From Nitrosococcus wardiae (GTDB taxonomy: Bacteria; Pseudomonadota; Gammaproteobacteria; Nitrosococcales; Nitrosococcaceae), in contig NZ_CP038033.1 of assembly GCF_004421105.1 (NCBI RefSeq), forward strand, positions 2,871,659-2,935,658: a DNA stretch of 64,000 bases, written 5' to 3'. A program made the position numbers and the translations under genes. The notes beneath the pieces are model-generated. The model was not told the DNA's origin. It ran no database searches and worked only from the letters and a program-made list of their open reading frames with translations. This document shows, piece after piece, positions 10,175 to 18,900 of the stretch (positions are counted from its first letter, which is position 1; every line of letters starts with the position of its first letter).

Positions 10175-10396
10175 TTAATAAATTAACTCGACCCAGCGCC
10201 TCCCCCCAATGAGTAAGGCCTGCTCAACCGCCGGTGGTATAGCTCGGGCACGCCCATTGTACGCCGTCCCAAGCTCCAGCAAGCCTGCTAACCCGCGGGC
10301 CCGATACCCCTCCAACCAGGGATAAAGGGTGGAGGGATGGCGCCCTAGCACTTTCCCCAAGGCTTTGAGTTCGGTGACTTGCTCGCTCTTGAGCAA
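10175..10396 (-). pseudogene. Fragment of IS630-like helix-turn-helix transposase
   Basis: A 73-residue fragment with a helix-turn-helix of the kind found at the N-terminus of IS630-type transposases (LKALGKVLGRHPSTLYPWLEGYRARGLAGLLE). The catalytic DDE part is absent. It directly abuts the C-terminal end of an IS982-like fragment at about 10397, so two elements were joined by deletion or insertion. It does not look functional. Confidence 0.6.
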
Positions 10397-10399
10397 ATA

Positions 10400-10795
10400 T
10401 TAAGCGATCAGGGCAGCGACCCAATGGACCATAAAGTTAGCGATGCTGCGATGGCGGGTGTGCTCAATTTGGGAAATATTTTTGAATTGATCGTTGACCG
10501 TTTCAATGAGGGCCCGTTTTCGGGTGAGGATCTTATCGAACAGGGGTAGGAGTTTGTTTTTCATGTTTTTCTTGAGCTTAGTAATGAGTTGCAAGTCCCG
10601 CTCAAACAAGAGCTCGAAGAGGGGCTGAGAAATATACCCTTTATCCCCGAAGAGTTTTCCAAACCTCCCTCGGGTCATCTCGAGAACGGGTTGGCGGTCA
10701 TCGACATTCGCTGGGGTCAGCTTGAAGGCGAGCCGTTCCCCTTCATCGTTGATGATCATTCGATTGATGGCAAAACATTTTACATGGGAATTCAA
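10400..10795 (-). pseudogene. IS982-family transposase fragment
   Basis: A 131-residue C-terminal piece of an IS982-type DDE transposase, with the recognisable run LFGDKGYISQPLFE, LQLITKLKKNMKN and IETVNDQFKNISQIEHTRHRS. The N-terminal third with the first catalytic Asp is missing and no complete terminal repeats were identified. The stop after VAALIA comes just before the join with the IS630-like piece. Confidence 0.75.
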
Positions 10796-11050
10796 AAGCC
10801 CCTTATATCGGACCCTAGCAGGACTCTCATCCGTAGCATTGGAAAATAAAACTATCAGCCAGGATATTGTTAAGGATGCTCTGAAAGGCTGGGAAATTAT
10901 TGGCGATTAATTGGGAAAATTTCCCAGAGGGGGATTCTGCCCCCAAAACTATTAAAACTTCACCTCTTAGGGCCTGTAAATTCTTAATAAATTATTTGCT
11001 CCAACAACACACGGCAACCCGCCGCGTGACAGAAAAATTAGGAGCAATCT
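10796..11050. other. Remnant region downstream of the IS fragments
   Basis: A plus-strand frame ending at 10910 has a coding-like C-terminal stretch (LENKTISQDIVKDALKGWE) without a plausible beginning, which suggests the tail of a gene cut by the transposon debris. It is followed by an A/T-rich leader with AGGAG at about 11040, the ribosome site of the next small gene. Confidence 0.3.
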
Positions 11051-11287
11051 ATGTCCTCACAAAACCAAAAAGAATCTAAAAACTCACTCATCCCAGTCAC
11101 CAAGTGGAACGATCACCATCCATGGCCACCAATAGGTGGGCTCCGTCATCTCATATTTTTTTCTGAAACCAACGACTTTAAGTCGGCCTTTAAACGGGTA
11201 GGTCGCCGCGTTCTAGTGGATGAAGCAGAATTTTTTAGGTGTGTAGAGGCTCGCAATAACGAAGTGGCGTCGATCAGCACTGCCTAG
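11051..11287 (+). CDS. Small excisionase-like DNA-binding protein
   Basis: A 78-residue protein with the layout of small AlpA/excisionase-like helix-turn-helix proteins: WPPIGGLRHLIF, then FKRVGRRVLVDEAEFFRCVE, the pattern of a winged HTH with a final helix. A strong AGGAG lies about seven bases before the ATG, so it is probably translated. Such genes usually belong to integrated elements or their remnants. No integrase is adjacent. The DNA-binding function is inferred from the pattern only. Confidence 0.55.
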   Translation: MSSQNQKESKNSLIPVTKWNDHHPWPPIGGLRHLIFFSETNDFKSAFKRVGRRVLVDEAEFFRCVEARNNEVASISTA

Positions 11288-11497
11288 AGCGGTCTACACA
11301 AGTCATCTTTGACAAAAGCTTCTTCTATTCGGCTACGGACATTTCTTCAATCGCCTGTAAAATTTACTCTCTATCGTTGCCCCTTTAACCTGTATTTACC
11401 TCTATTTTTGGGCTAAGCCGACCTGGCACCCATTTTGCTTTTTGTAATGAGCACAAGGATACTCACTTTACCTTTCTTTAAGCTCTGGGAGCCTGCA

Positions 11498-11950
11498 ATG
11501 GATGCCATTCAGCTACTAAAAATTGATCATGACGCCGTCAAAGCGCTTCTCAATGAACTTGCCTCTACGACCAAACGTGCCGAGAAGAAACGTCAGGATT
11601 TGCTTGCGCGCATCGGCAAAGAAATTGAAATCCACACCCGGGTTGAGGAAGAAATCTTTTATCCCGCCATTAAAAAAGCAGGGAAAAAGGTGGAGGATGA
11701 AAGGCTGTACTTTGAAGCCCTTGAAGAGCACCGCGCGGTGGGAGAACTTGTTTTACCGGACCTGCAAGCAACCTCGCCCGCTACCGATCAATTCAGTGGC
11801 CGTGCCAAGGTACTCAAGGAACTCGTCGAGCACCACGCTGATGAGGAAGAAAAAAAGATGTTTCCACGTGCCAAAGAGCTGCTAAGCAAGGAAGACTTAG
11901 TAGAACTTGCTAAGCAGATACAAGCTCGAAAAGCTGAACTTGGCGCCTAG
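11498..11950 (+). CDS. Hemerythrin (HHE domain) protein
   Basis: A four-helix HHE cation-binding protein of about 150 residues. Expected di-iron ligands are visible: LLKIDHDAV, HTRVEEEIFYPA, LEEHRAV and LVEHHADEEEKKMFPRA. The ATG at 11498 (MDAIQLLKIDHD) is preferred over an in-frame start 63 bases upstream because GGGAG precedes it at good spacing and the family begins here. Roles known for the family are oxygen or iron binding and stress protection. It is monocistronic and convergent with the broken ZIP gene. Confidence 0.88.
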   Translation: MDAIQLLKIDHDAVKALLNELASTTKRAEKKRQDLLARIGKEIEIHTRVEEEIFYPAIKKAGKKVEDERLYFEALEEHRAVGELVLPDLQATSPATDQFSGRAKVLKELVEHHADEEEKKMFPRAKELLSKEDLVELAKQIQARKAELGA

Positions 11951-11971
11951 CGGTTGCATAACTTGCTGGCA

Positions 11972-12478
11972 CTACTCTAGCGTACGGGAGAAAATAGCGG
12001 CAAGAAAACCGAATAGCGTGGATAGCCCAACCACTGAGCCGCCTTTGGAGTAGGCTTCTGGCAGCATGGTTTCGGCGATCATTGTCAGCATAGCGCCCGC
12101 TGCTACCCCTTGCATGGCAGAGAAAACCGGCACCGGCAACCCCCCAAAGAACAGGCTGCCGAGAACAGCGCCAAAGCCCGTAAAAACCATCAAGGAACTC
12201 CACATAAAGAGGATTCTGGAAAAGGATAACCCTTGCTGGCGCATCCCCAGGGAGCTGGCAAGGGCCTCCGGATAATTAGACAAAAACAAGCCTGCAAGAA
12301 GATAAGCACAAACGCCGGGTTTTAGAACCCGGCGGCGGTATTTGCAAACCCAAACCACATGATATTGCAATCGGCAGGATACCCCCTGCACCACCCCTAC
12401 CACCATAGGCCCCGGATCTTCCAAAAATTTATTCCAGACATCAGCGGACTGGGAAGCATGATCCACATGGCAAATCAA
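11972..12478 (-). pseudogene. ZIP-type permease C-terminus fused to an IS200-like transposase fragment
   Basis: The downstream two thirds (LAGLFLSNYPEALASSLG, TGFGAVLGSL, QGVAAGAMLTMIAETMLPEA) match the last transmembrane segments of ZIP family metal permeases. They are preceded by a piece typical of the N-terminus of IS200/IS605 or REP-associated tyrosine transposases (LQYHVVWVCKYRRRVLKPGV). The first 35 residues are not recognised. The frame stays open across the joins by chance. The permease has lost its N-terminal half, so it is almost certainly nonfunctional. Confidence 0.7.
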
Positions 12479-12619
12479 TTGGGTATACCTTTCCGGAAAG
12501 GCTAGTTTGGGTCCAGCCGCAATACCTTTAAAAAGCAGGATTAATCTCTATAAAATAGATGCGTTGAGTGTCTATGCGGCCAAAAACGGCAGCAAGTAAG
12601 TAGATAGGAGATAACCCCC

Positions 12620-13480
12620 GTGAAACCCCATATACAGGCTTTCTTTGACTCTGGGACTTCAACCATTTCCTATGTGGTGCGGGCCCCAGGCGACCCGGCA
12701 TGTGCCCTAATCGATCCGGTTCTGGACTACAGCCCTAAGGCGGGCCGCACCAGCACCACATCGGCGGATCAACTGATTGACTACGTGCGCGAGAACGGGT
12801 TAAAAGTGGAATGGATTCTGGAAACCCATGCCCATGCCGACCACTTAAGTTCAGCCCATTATCTGAAGCAGCAACTCGGAGGACGCATTGGTATTGGCGA
12901 ACATATTACCCAGGTCCAAAAAAAATTTAGCCACCTGTTCAACCTAGGACCTGACTTCAAAACCGACGGCTCCCAATTTGATCACCTCTTTTCCGATGGC
13001 GAACGTTTTCAAATCGGCGCCCTTGAGGCCCACGTCCTTTATACCCCTGGACACACCCCTGCTTGTATCACCTACCTCATTGGCGAGGCGGCATTTGTGG
13101 GAGATACCCTATTTATGCCGGACTACGGCACCGCGCGAGCGGACTTTCCAGGGGGCGACGCCAGGGCCATGTACCGTTCAATCCAGCGTATCTACGAACT
13201 GCCCGACAAAACCCGGTTGTTTATGTGTCACGACTACCGGCCCGGTGGGCGCGAACCCCGTTGGGAAACCACCATTGCCGAAGAAAAGGCCCACAATCCT
13301 CTGGTTAAGGCCGGAATCAGTGAGGAAGAATTTATCCGCAAGCGAATCGAGAAAGACCGCAACTTGGCCCCACCGGTGCTGATCCTGCCTTCCCTGCAAA
13401 TCAATATTCGCGCAGGTGCACTCCCCCCACCGGAGGATAATGGCATCAGTTATTTGAAAATTCCCCTCAATCAGCTTTAG
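12620..13480 (+). CDS. MBL-fold persulfide dioxygenase, Blh-like type
   Basis: A 286-residue metallo-beta-lactamase fold protein. Seen: ETHAHADHLSSA metal motif, YTPGHTPACITY, GDTLFMPDYGTARADFPGG and MCHDYRPGGREP. The pattern DYGTARADFPGG separates it from the ETHE1 copy at the left edge and matches the Blh/type II persulfide dioxygenase group that oxidises persulfide to sulfite. It starts with GTG behind AGGAG. A strong double hairpin follows it. Confidence 0.87.
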   Translation: MKPHIQAFFDSGTSTISYVVRAPGDPACALIDPVLDYSPKAGRTSTTSADQLIDYVRENGLKVEWILETHAHADHLSSAHYLKQQLGGRIGIGEHITQVQKKFSHLFNLGPDFKTDGSQFDHLFSDGERFQIGALEAHVLYTPGHTPACITYLIGEAAFVGDTLFMPDYGTARADFPGGDARAMYRSIQRIYELPDKTRLFMCHDYRPGGREPRWETTIAEEKAHNPLVKAGISEEEFIRKRIEKDRNLAPPVLILPSLQINIRAGALPPPEDNGISYLKIPLNQL

Positions 13481-13501
13481 TTTTCAGCTTTAGTTTTTGG
13501 C

Positions 13502-13546
13502 GGTGCACAGCACCTCTGCTGTGCACCCTTCTCCATCCGGAGAAGG
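13502..13546. terminator. Double hairpin between convergent genes
   Basis: Two stems in tandem. The first is GGTGCACAGCA paired with TGCTGTGCACC around a CCTC loop (13502-13527). The second is CCTTCTCC paired with GGAGAAGG around ATCC (13527-13546). They lie between the stops of the dioxygenase (plus) and the sigma-54 activator (minus), where a bidirectional terminator is expected. There is no long T-run, so termination strength is uncertain. Confidence 0.6.
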
Positions 13547-13551
13547 GCCAT

Positions 13552-15096
13552 TTAGTCTTCCTTCGAAGCGCCGGCTTGAACATGTTTTTTCACCGTGCGG
13601 CGATCAAGAGCGGTGATGGTGGCGACAGCTTCATAGGTTCCGTGCCGTCGATACAGCATTTGGCAATAGGCAGCCAACAGTTGCGGCGCACTCAATTTAC
13701 CCTGGGTCGCCTGGCACAACCAAGATCCATGATCAGTCGGCGCTTCGGCTCCCTGGTAGTCTCCTTTGAGAATAATCCGCCGTACCGCCTGTTCTAACTC
13801 TCGCACATTGCCTGGCCAGGCGTAATCCGCCGGCAGGCATTTATTCAGGACTTGCAGGATTCGATCGATTAAATCCTCGGCGGCTTGGCCCGTAAGCCGC
13901 TTGGCCAATAATCCCACCAATTGCTTCAATTCGGCGGGAGATTCCTGAAGCCGTCTCCGCAAGGGCGGGACTTCAATGACATCCGATGAGAGACGGTAAT
14001 AAAAGTCATCACGAAACTGCCCCTCCCGACGCAGCGCTGGAAGGGAACGATGGGTGGCGGCAATCACCCGCCCGGCAAAACGGAGGGGGGAATGACTCCC
14101 TACCGGCGTGAATTGCCTTTCTTGCAGCACATTGAGCAGTTTGATCTGCACCGGTACCGAAACATCGCCAATTTCATCCAGGAATAAGGCCCCATGGGGA
14201 CTGCAACGCTGGAAAAGACCCTTATGGTTGTCAATGGCGCCGGTAAAGGCCCCCTTCCGGTGGCCAAACAGCTCCGATTCAATCAAGCTCTCCGGAAATT
14301 GAGATAAATTGATGGCGATGAAGGTTTCGGTAAAGCTATAGGTAAACCGTCGGCTCTTAAGATCAAAGGGGATTAATCCCGAGCGGCCAATAGCCGCCGC
14401 CGCTGACCCCTTACCGGTTCCAGTCTCCCCCAGCAGCAGGGTGGAGAAATCCTCCATCCGGTCCCAAAGGTGGTCCGCATAGAAACGGGCATCCGTAGTA
14501 AAGACGTTGTTCCACAGGGCATGGCGCAGACGGGTCATGGAGGGAGAATCCCCCACCAGGGCATGGGCAATAAAAAAATAGGCGCGGCGCAATTGATAAA
14601 ATAAGGCCAAATAACGCCCCGCCTCCTCAATAGAAAAGCCGCGATTTTGGAGTTTATCGATGAGTTCTTCGGCAAAAGGAACAGGTGCGGGGGCTGCCCC
14701 CTTGACCATTTGAGTTTGAATTAACTGATCCCATTGCGCCACATAGCGATCATAGAGCTGGAACAAAAAAGCATACTGGAGCAGCCGACGGTCCTGGAGT
14801 GGGACTGCCTGAATACGGCAAAGGCCGCGAGACTCCAAACGGGCCAGCCACTGTTCCAAAGGGGGAATCAGGGCACTATAGTGATGATCATCCGGTACTG
14901 GGGTAGGACCTTGGATTTGACTTCCCAGGGAAGCCAACCGGTCTTTTTGAAAGCTAAAGGGATTGGAGAAGATGACCTCGGTGAGCAGAGCAAAGAACTC
15001 CCGCTCTTCCGAAGTCAAAGGTTGCTGTTTGACCGTCACCGGTTGGGAGTAAAGGGGCAATAAAGGAACACCGATGTTCCCCCCACGGGGGGACAT
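13552..15096 (-). CDS. Sigma-54-dependent transcriptional activator (bEBP) of the PspA-like cassette
   Basis: AAA+ enhancer-binding protein with Walker A GETGTGKG (residues 223-230), the sigma-54 contact motif GAFTGA (282-287), Walker B GALFLDEIGD (302-311) and a C-terminal Fis-like HTH (ATITALDRRTVKKHVQ). The first 200 residues are an uncharacterised helical domain with no receiver, GAF or PAS signature. It is the third gene after the PspA-like protein and a membrane protein, so it probably controls that operon in the manner of PspF. The ATG at 15096 sits in a hairpin; a GTG at 15039 is an alternative start. Confidence 0.85.
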   Translation of the reverse strand: MSPRGGNIGVPLLPLYSQPVTVKQQPLTSEEREFFALLTEVIFSNPFSFQKDRLASLGSQIQGPTPVPDDHHYSALIPPLEQWLARLESRGLCRIQAVPLQDRRLLQYAFLFQLYDRYVAQWDQLIQTQMVKGAAPAPVPFAEELIDKLQNRGFSIEEAGRYLALFYQLRRAYFFIAHALVGDSPSMTRLRHALWNNVFTTDARFYADHLWDRMEDFSTLLLGETGTGKGSAAAAIGRSGLIPFDLKSRRFTYSFTETFIAINLSQFPESLIESELFGHRKGAFTGAIDNHKGLFQRCSPHGALFLDEIGDVSVPVQIKLLNVLQERQFTPVGSHSPLRFAGRVIAATHRSLPALRREGQFRDDFYYRLSSDVIEVPPLRRRLQESPAELKQLVGLLAKRLTGQAAEDLIDRILQVLNKCLPADYAWPGNVRELEQAVRRIILKGDYQGAEAPTDHGSWLCQATQGKLSAPQLLAAYCQMLYRRHGTYEAVATITALDRRTVKKHVQAGASKED

Positions 15097-15099
15097 CGG
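15071..15099. repeat. Strong inverted repeat over the annotated bEBP start
   Basis: The left arm CCGATGTTCCCCCC and right arm GGGGGGACATCGG pair around an AC loop with one bulged T. The structure covers the ATG at 15096 on the minus strand. No T-run follows, so it could be an attenuating or translation-limiting structure rather than a terminator. Confidence 0.65.
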
Positions 15100-15139
15100 T
15101 GCAGCAGGAAAGTCATCGGACTCAAAGTGATCCCCCCTC

Positions 15140-16492
15140 CTAATACTCCCAAGATTTAAATTGCTGCCCCCACTGGGTCAAACGGAGCTTCAGTTGGGGG
15201 CCACGGAGCTTCAGTTGGGGGCCATGGCGTTCAATCACCGACCCGGTGAGAATGGCGGCCACCCCTAGCACCGCCAAACTTCCCCAGCTTCCCAGGTCAA
15301 ACGCGGTGATAGCATATTGCACTTGGAAGCTAAGGCCGGCTATCAGCATTACCAAGCCCATGCCAAAGACCAACCGCTGCTCCATGAGATAACCACACAC
15401 CAGCACGCCCATCCCCATCAGCAGACACAAAATGGCAGCGGCAACCCCCTCATAGAGGACTAAATTAGCCAATAAGCCCACCGTCATCACCACGGCCGCC
15501 TTGCGGCGGTAACTAGCCCCACTGCCTGGGGTACGCAAACTGATTTCAAAAATCATGGCTGCCGCCGCCCAGGAGAACACCGCAAAGGCGTAGGCATCGC
15601 CTCCCTTGATGACCTTATCCACCACCGCCGCCAATCCCAATCCGGTGGTCAAGGCGGGGAGGATGGCCAATTGCTCGCTAAAACTGCGGAGCTTGGAGCG
15701 GCTATTCAGCTCCAGGGCCACCTGGCGCAACATAAGAAATGCCGTTACCGACATGGCGGTAAACAAAAAGGCGTCGGCGGTATAAAGCCAAACCGTGCGC
15801 CCAAACAATAGGGCCAGGGGCAAAAACTGCAATCCCCGCGCAAACGCTCCTTCCAGGGTTTTCATGGCGGTGTCACGGTGCCCGACACGGGCAGTCCACC
15901 AGAGCACAAAGACCGTCAATCCCAGCAATACCCAAGCCACAAACGTCTCTTCCCGCAAGGGAATCAGTAAGACCCCATTCGTGGCCAAAAAGAGTCCCGT
16001 CAAAGGCCCAGCGGAATGCCGGGCCAATACCCGAAAACCTAACCAGGCAACCGGCGCCAACACCAGGACGGCACCGGCAAGCAGCCCCCAGGTGACCGTA
16101 AAGCTTTCTGCCTGCCAGGTGGCAAAGACAGGATAGGCAGTACTATTGGCGTCAGAAGCGGAATAAACAAAGGCCCCCAGAATAGCGAAATTAGCCGGCA
16201 CCGAGACCAATGCCAACAGCAATAAAAGGCGGGCCCCCTTGCTTTCCCGCAGCCAGTGACCCGCGCCAAAGCCCATCACTGCCAAACCTGCGGTATGGGC
16301 GAGCAGCAGCAAATAACGGTAACTATCATTGCCGCTTTCCCAGCCCTGAAGCAAAAAAATAGAGAGAGAAGCCACCACAGCCACGGCCCCCACCCCCCGC
16401 AACAAGCGGGGTAAAAATTGAAAGTTAAAGCGGCTGACGGAGGGCTGTGACGCGGCAGGCTGCGCCACCTGGACTTGAGTTTCAGCATTCAT
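15140..16492 (-). CDS. Polytopic membrane protein of the PspA-like cassette
   Basis: A 450-residue protein with about eleven or twelve transmembrane segments after a soluble N-terminus of about 30 residues. I do not recognise a named family. No transporter motif is obvious. The gene begins inside the last codons of the pspA-like gene (11-base overlap), so the two are translationally coupled, and the sigma-54 activator gene follows. The context suggests a membrane sensor or effector in an envelope-stress operon. The C-terminus has a duplicated heptad (LKLRGPQ) from a 21-bp DNA duplication. Confidence 0.7.
   Translation of the reverse strand: MNAETQVQVAQPAASQPSVSRFNFQFLPRLLRGVGAVAVVASLSIFLLQGWESGNDSYRYLLLLAHTAGLAVMGFGAGHWLRESKGARLLLLLALVSVPANFAILGAFVYSASDANSTAYPVFATWQAESFTVTWGLLAGAVLVLAPVAWLGFRVLARHSAGPLTGLFLATNGVLLIPLREETFVAWVLLGLTVFVLWWTARVGHRDTAMKTLEGAFARGLQFLPLALLFGRTVWLYTADAFLFTAMSVTAFLMLRQVALELNSRSKLRSFSEQLAILPALTTGLGLAAVVDKVIKGGDAYAFAVFSWAAAAMIFEISLRTPGSGASYRRKAAVVMTVGLLANLVLYEGVAAAILCLLMGMGVLVCGYLMEQRLVFGMGLVMLIAGLSFQVQYAITAFDLGSWGSLAVLGVAAILTGSVIERHGPQLKLRGPQLKLRLTQWGQQFKSWEY
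15183..15224. repeat. Perfect 21-bp tandem duplication in a coding sequence
   Basis: Two identical 21-bp units, 15183-15203 and 15204-15224, lie in frame near the 3' end of the membrane protein gene and give a seven-residue duplication. They look like a recent replication-slippage product. Confidence 0.9.
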
Positions 16493-17141
16493 GATGGTTC
16501 TCCTCCTTCAACAAAAGTTCATCCAATTCGGCGCGCAGGGCGTCCTGTTCCTCGGCATCGGCAAAACGTTGTTCCAAGCTATCCAGAAAGTCTGCGGTGC
16601 CCGCCTCGTACTCGGCCTCGGTGATACGGACCTCCCACCGCTCAAAGGCATCGGCAACATCGCCATCCATACGGGAGTCCACACGGGTGATGGAATTGAG
16701 AGCCTCAGCCGCCGACTGGCGGGTACGCATCAAATGACGCTTCTGGGTCATGTCGGCAACCCGCTCTTCCGCTTCTCTTACATCCCCTACCAAACGAACC
16801 TCCCCCTGTTGGTGATTTTCCCGCGCCTTTTCCAATTGGACCCGCTGGCGTTGACATCCCCGGCGGCGGCGCAGGCATTCTAACGCCCTATTCTCATCCT
16901 CTTTGGCAATGCGCCTGGCCCGCTCCGACCATTTGATTTCAGCTTCTCGCAGCTCAGCGAGCTTGGTTTCCAACCGCTCACCATCACTGCGGACCCGGGC
17001 CAAGCGAACCTTGGCTTTGGCGGTAGCTTGGCGGGCCTCCCGAATAGCAGCCTCAATGATGGCATCGTGGTTCTCCATCTGAGCAACCACCTGGTCGATG
17101 CGGGCGGTTAAGCTGGCAGATAGGCGTCTAAAGAAAGACAT
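16482..17141 (-). CDS. PspA/IM30-family membrane-stress protein
   Basis: A 219-residue coiled-coil protein of the PspA/IM30 (ESCRT-III-like) family. The N-terminus MSFFRRLSASLTARIDQVVA is a typical amphipathic start, followed by the heptad-rich EAAIREARQATAKAKVRLARV region. The start at 17141 is supported by AGGAGG seven bases upstream; the longer in-frame form from 17222 is not. It is the first gene of an operon with a polytopic membrane protein and a sigma-54 activator. The role in membrane protection is family knowledge. Some acidic C-terminal residues differ from classic PspA. Confidence 0.85.
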   Translation of the reverse strand: MSFFRRLSASLTARIDQVVAQMENHDAIIEAAIREARQATAKAKVRLARVRSDGERLETKLAELREAEIKWSERARRIAKEDENRALECLRRRRGCQRQRVQLEKARENHQQGEVRLVGDVREAEERVADMTQKRHLMRTRQSAAEALNSITRVDSRMDGDVADAFERWEVRITEAEYEAGTADFLDSLEQRFADAEEQDALRAELDELLLKEENHHEC

Positions 17142-17527
17142 GATAACCTCCTCATGGTTTTTTCTTTCCCACGGAAGATAATCCAACTTCTGTGCCAGCC
17201 CGAACATTGACGACAAAAACATTAATAATTCAATAGCTTATTAAAAATAAAATACAAATAGGACTTTATTGGGAAATCAATAACAAGGGTGTAAATATAC
17301 ATATTTTGTGTATCTAAGTACATAAAATGTACTTTCTCGAACGGCTATCCTGCCACCTTTTGCTGGACCATATAGATTATTAGTGTTGCTACTGGATGAG
17401 GTTCAGCCTATCCTCAATATCAATGAGTCCTCGCCAATCACTTACCGCCAAGATTCGTAAGCTGGCCCAAGTCGCCAAAGCGCTCCGACAACTAGACCTT
17501 TAAAATTACCGCCACGACCCCAACCCC
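17142..17527. other. Intergenic region with promoters of divergent genes
   Basis: About 386 bases between the PspA-like gene (minus) and the FAD oxidoreductase (plus). The left part holds the sigma-54-like promoter at 17182-17197. An A/T-rich stretch spans 17215-17340. A 35-codon plus-strand frame (17396-17503) begins with ATG and contains the basic helix SLTAKIRKLAQVAKALRQL. It has no good ribosome site and is left as a doubtful small gene. Confidence 0.4.
17182..17197 (-). promoter_or_regulatory. Putative sigma-54 promoter of the PspA-like operon
   Basis: On the minus strand the bases read TGGCACAGAAGTTGGA, which fits TGGCAC-N5-TTGCW except that the -12 dinucleotide is GG instead of GC. 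The expected transcript start is about 30 bases before the ATG at 17141. The sigma-54 activator encoded two genes downstream makes this reading plausible. The mismatch at -12 lowers confidence. Confidence 0.5.
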
Positions 17528-18865
17528 ATGACCCAACCCGCTTACCAACAACGCCTGCAACAACTAAAATACGCCATTGGCCCCCCATCCCACCAGAAAA
17601 TTCGCATCAAAAAGCGCACCACTTCCAATTTATTCCGTTATCAAGGCCGACAACCGGAAGCCACCAAGGTGGTTTCACTCCAAGACTTTAATCATATTCT
17701 CCATCTTGACCGTCACGCCCAAACCTTGGAAGTGGAGGGCTTAACCACTTACGAGCAAATTGTGGATGAAACGCTAGCCCACGGTTTTTTACCCACCATT
17801 GCCCCCGAATTGAAACACATTACTATTGGGGGGGCCACGGTAGGCATTGGGATCGAATCGGCGGGTTATCGTTATGGCTTTGTCCATGACGGCCTTATGG
17901 AAGCCGATGTCCTCCTCCCCGAAGGCCGCATCATCACCTGTACCGCCGACAATGCCTATTCAGACTTATTTCACGCCCTGCCCAACTCCTATGGCACTCT
18001 CGGCTATATTTTGCGGGCTAAAATCAAGTTAATCCCGGCAAAACCTTATGTACAGATTCGCCATACCCAATTTAATCAGGTCCATGATTATTTAGAAGCC
18101 ATGAAAAAGGCGGTGGAGCTCGCCCAAGCGAATTTTATCGAAGGGCTTTTTTATAATCCCCACGAACTATATCTCACAGAAGCAAATTTTACTAAAAGTG
18201 CCCCTCAGCTTGACGATATTTATCAAAATATTTACTACAAAACGGCGCGACAGAAAGCCGAAATGTTTTTACCAACCAAGCAGTATATTTTCCGTTATGA
18301 TCCAGACTGGTTTTGGAATGTACCTGAAACGGGCTTTTATTGGCTATTTCGCAAGCTTGCTCCCTTAAAAATGCGCAGTTCCGGCTTTTATAACCGCTAT
18401 ACCACCTGGAAAAACAAACTTTATAAAATTTTGCACATTGATGCGGATGAGGGCACCGAACAGCTCATTCAAGACTGGGAAGTACCCTGGGAACAGGCAG
18501 AAAATTTAGTCCATTTTGCTTTGGAAAATGTCGACTTGCAGGATCAGCCTTGGGTGGCGTTACCCATTATCCCCTCCCAATCCCCCACCCTCTACCCCCT
18601 CCAGGCCCATACCCTCTATTTTAATCTGGGCTGCTACTGCCTCACGCCCAAACCCAGAGAAGACGAGGATTTCTACTACACCAAACGATTGGATCAGGAA
18701 TGCTTTCGCTTAGGGGGATTAAAAATGCTCTACTCTTCGACCTTTATAGATAAAAAAACCTTTGACTGCCTTTATAATGGTGCTGCCTATGACAGACTCA
18801 AACAAAAATATGATCCCCATCACTGTGCCCCCACTTTGTTTGATAAAGCGGTAGAAAACCAATAA
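17528..18865 (+). CDS. FAD-binding oxidoreductase, DHCR24/D-lactate dehydrogenase-like
   Basis: A 445-residue PCMH-type flavoprotein. The FAD-binding segment is visible as TTYEQIVDETLAHGFLPTIA, then IGGATVGIGIESAGYRYGFVHD and NSYGTLGYILRAKI. The C-terminal substrate domain resembles the DIMINUTO/DHCR24 group rather than glycolate oxidase. The substrate is unknown. A small membrane protein gene follows almost at once and may be co-transcribed. Confidence 0.75.
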   Translation: MTQPAYQQRLQQLKYAIGPPSHQKIRIKKRTTSNLFRYQGRQPEATKVVSLQDFNHILHLDRHAQTLEVEGLTTYEQIVDETLAHGFLPTIAPELKHITIGGATVGIGIESAGYRYGFVHDGLMEADVLLPEGRIITCTADNAYSDLFHALPNSYGTLGYILRAKIKLIPAKPYVQIRHTQFNQVHDYLEAMKKAVELAQANFIEGLFYNPHELYLTEANFTKSAPQLDDIYQNIYYKTARQKAEMFLPTKQYIFRYDPDWFWNVPETGFYWLFRKLAPLKMRSSGFYNRYTTWKNKLYKILHIDADEGTEQLIQDWEVPWEQAENLVHFALENVDLQDQPWVALPIIPSQSPTLYPLQAHTLYFNLGCYCLTPKPREDEDFYYTKRLDQECFRLGGLKMLYSSTFIDKKTFDCLYNGAAYDRLKQKYDPHHCAPTLFDKAVENQ

Positions 18866-18900
18866 TCTGGCAATCTATTCTCGCTTGGCTCCCCCTGGTA

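Noticed and set aside
10589-10910. Plus-strand frames over the IS982 fragment
   Set aside because: Antisense to transposase sequence for most of their length; only the last 30 or so codons look coding and have no start.
17340-17380. Second sigma-54-like word (TGGCAGGATAGCC on the minus strand)
   Set aside because: The GC dinucleotide is at the wrong spacing; the site at 17182-17197 fits better.
17396-17503. 35-codon frame before the FAD oxidoreductase
   Set aside because: No convincing ribosome site or relatives I can recognise; kept only as a remark in the gap entry.
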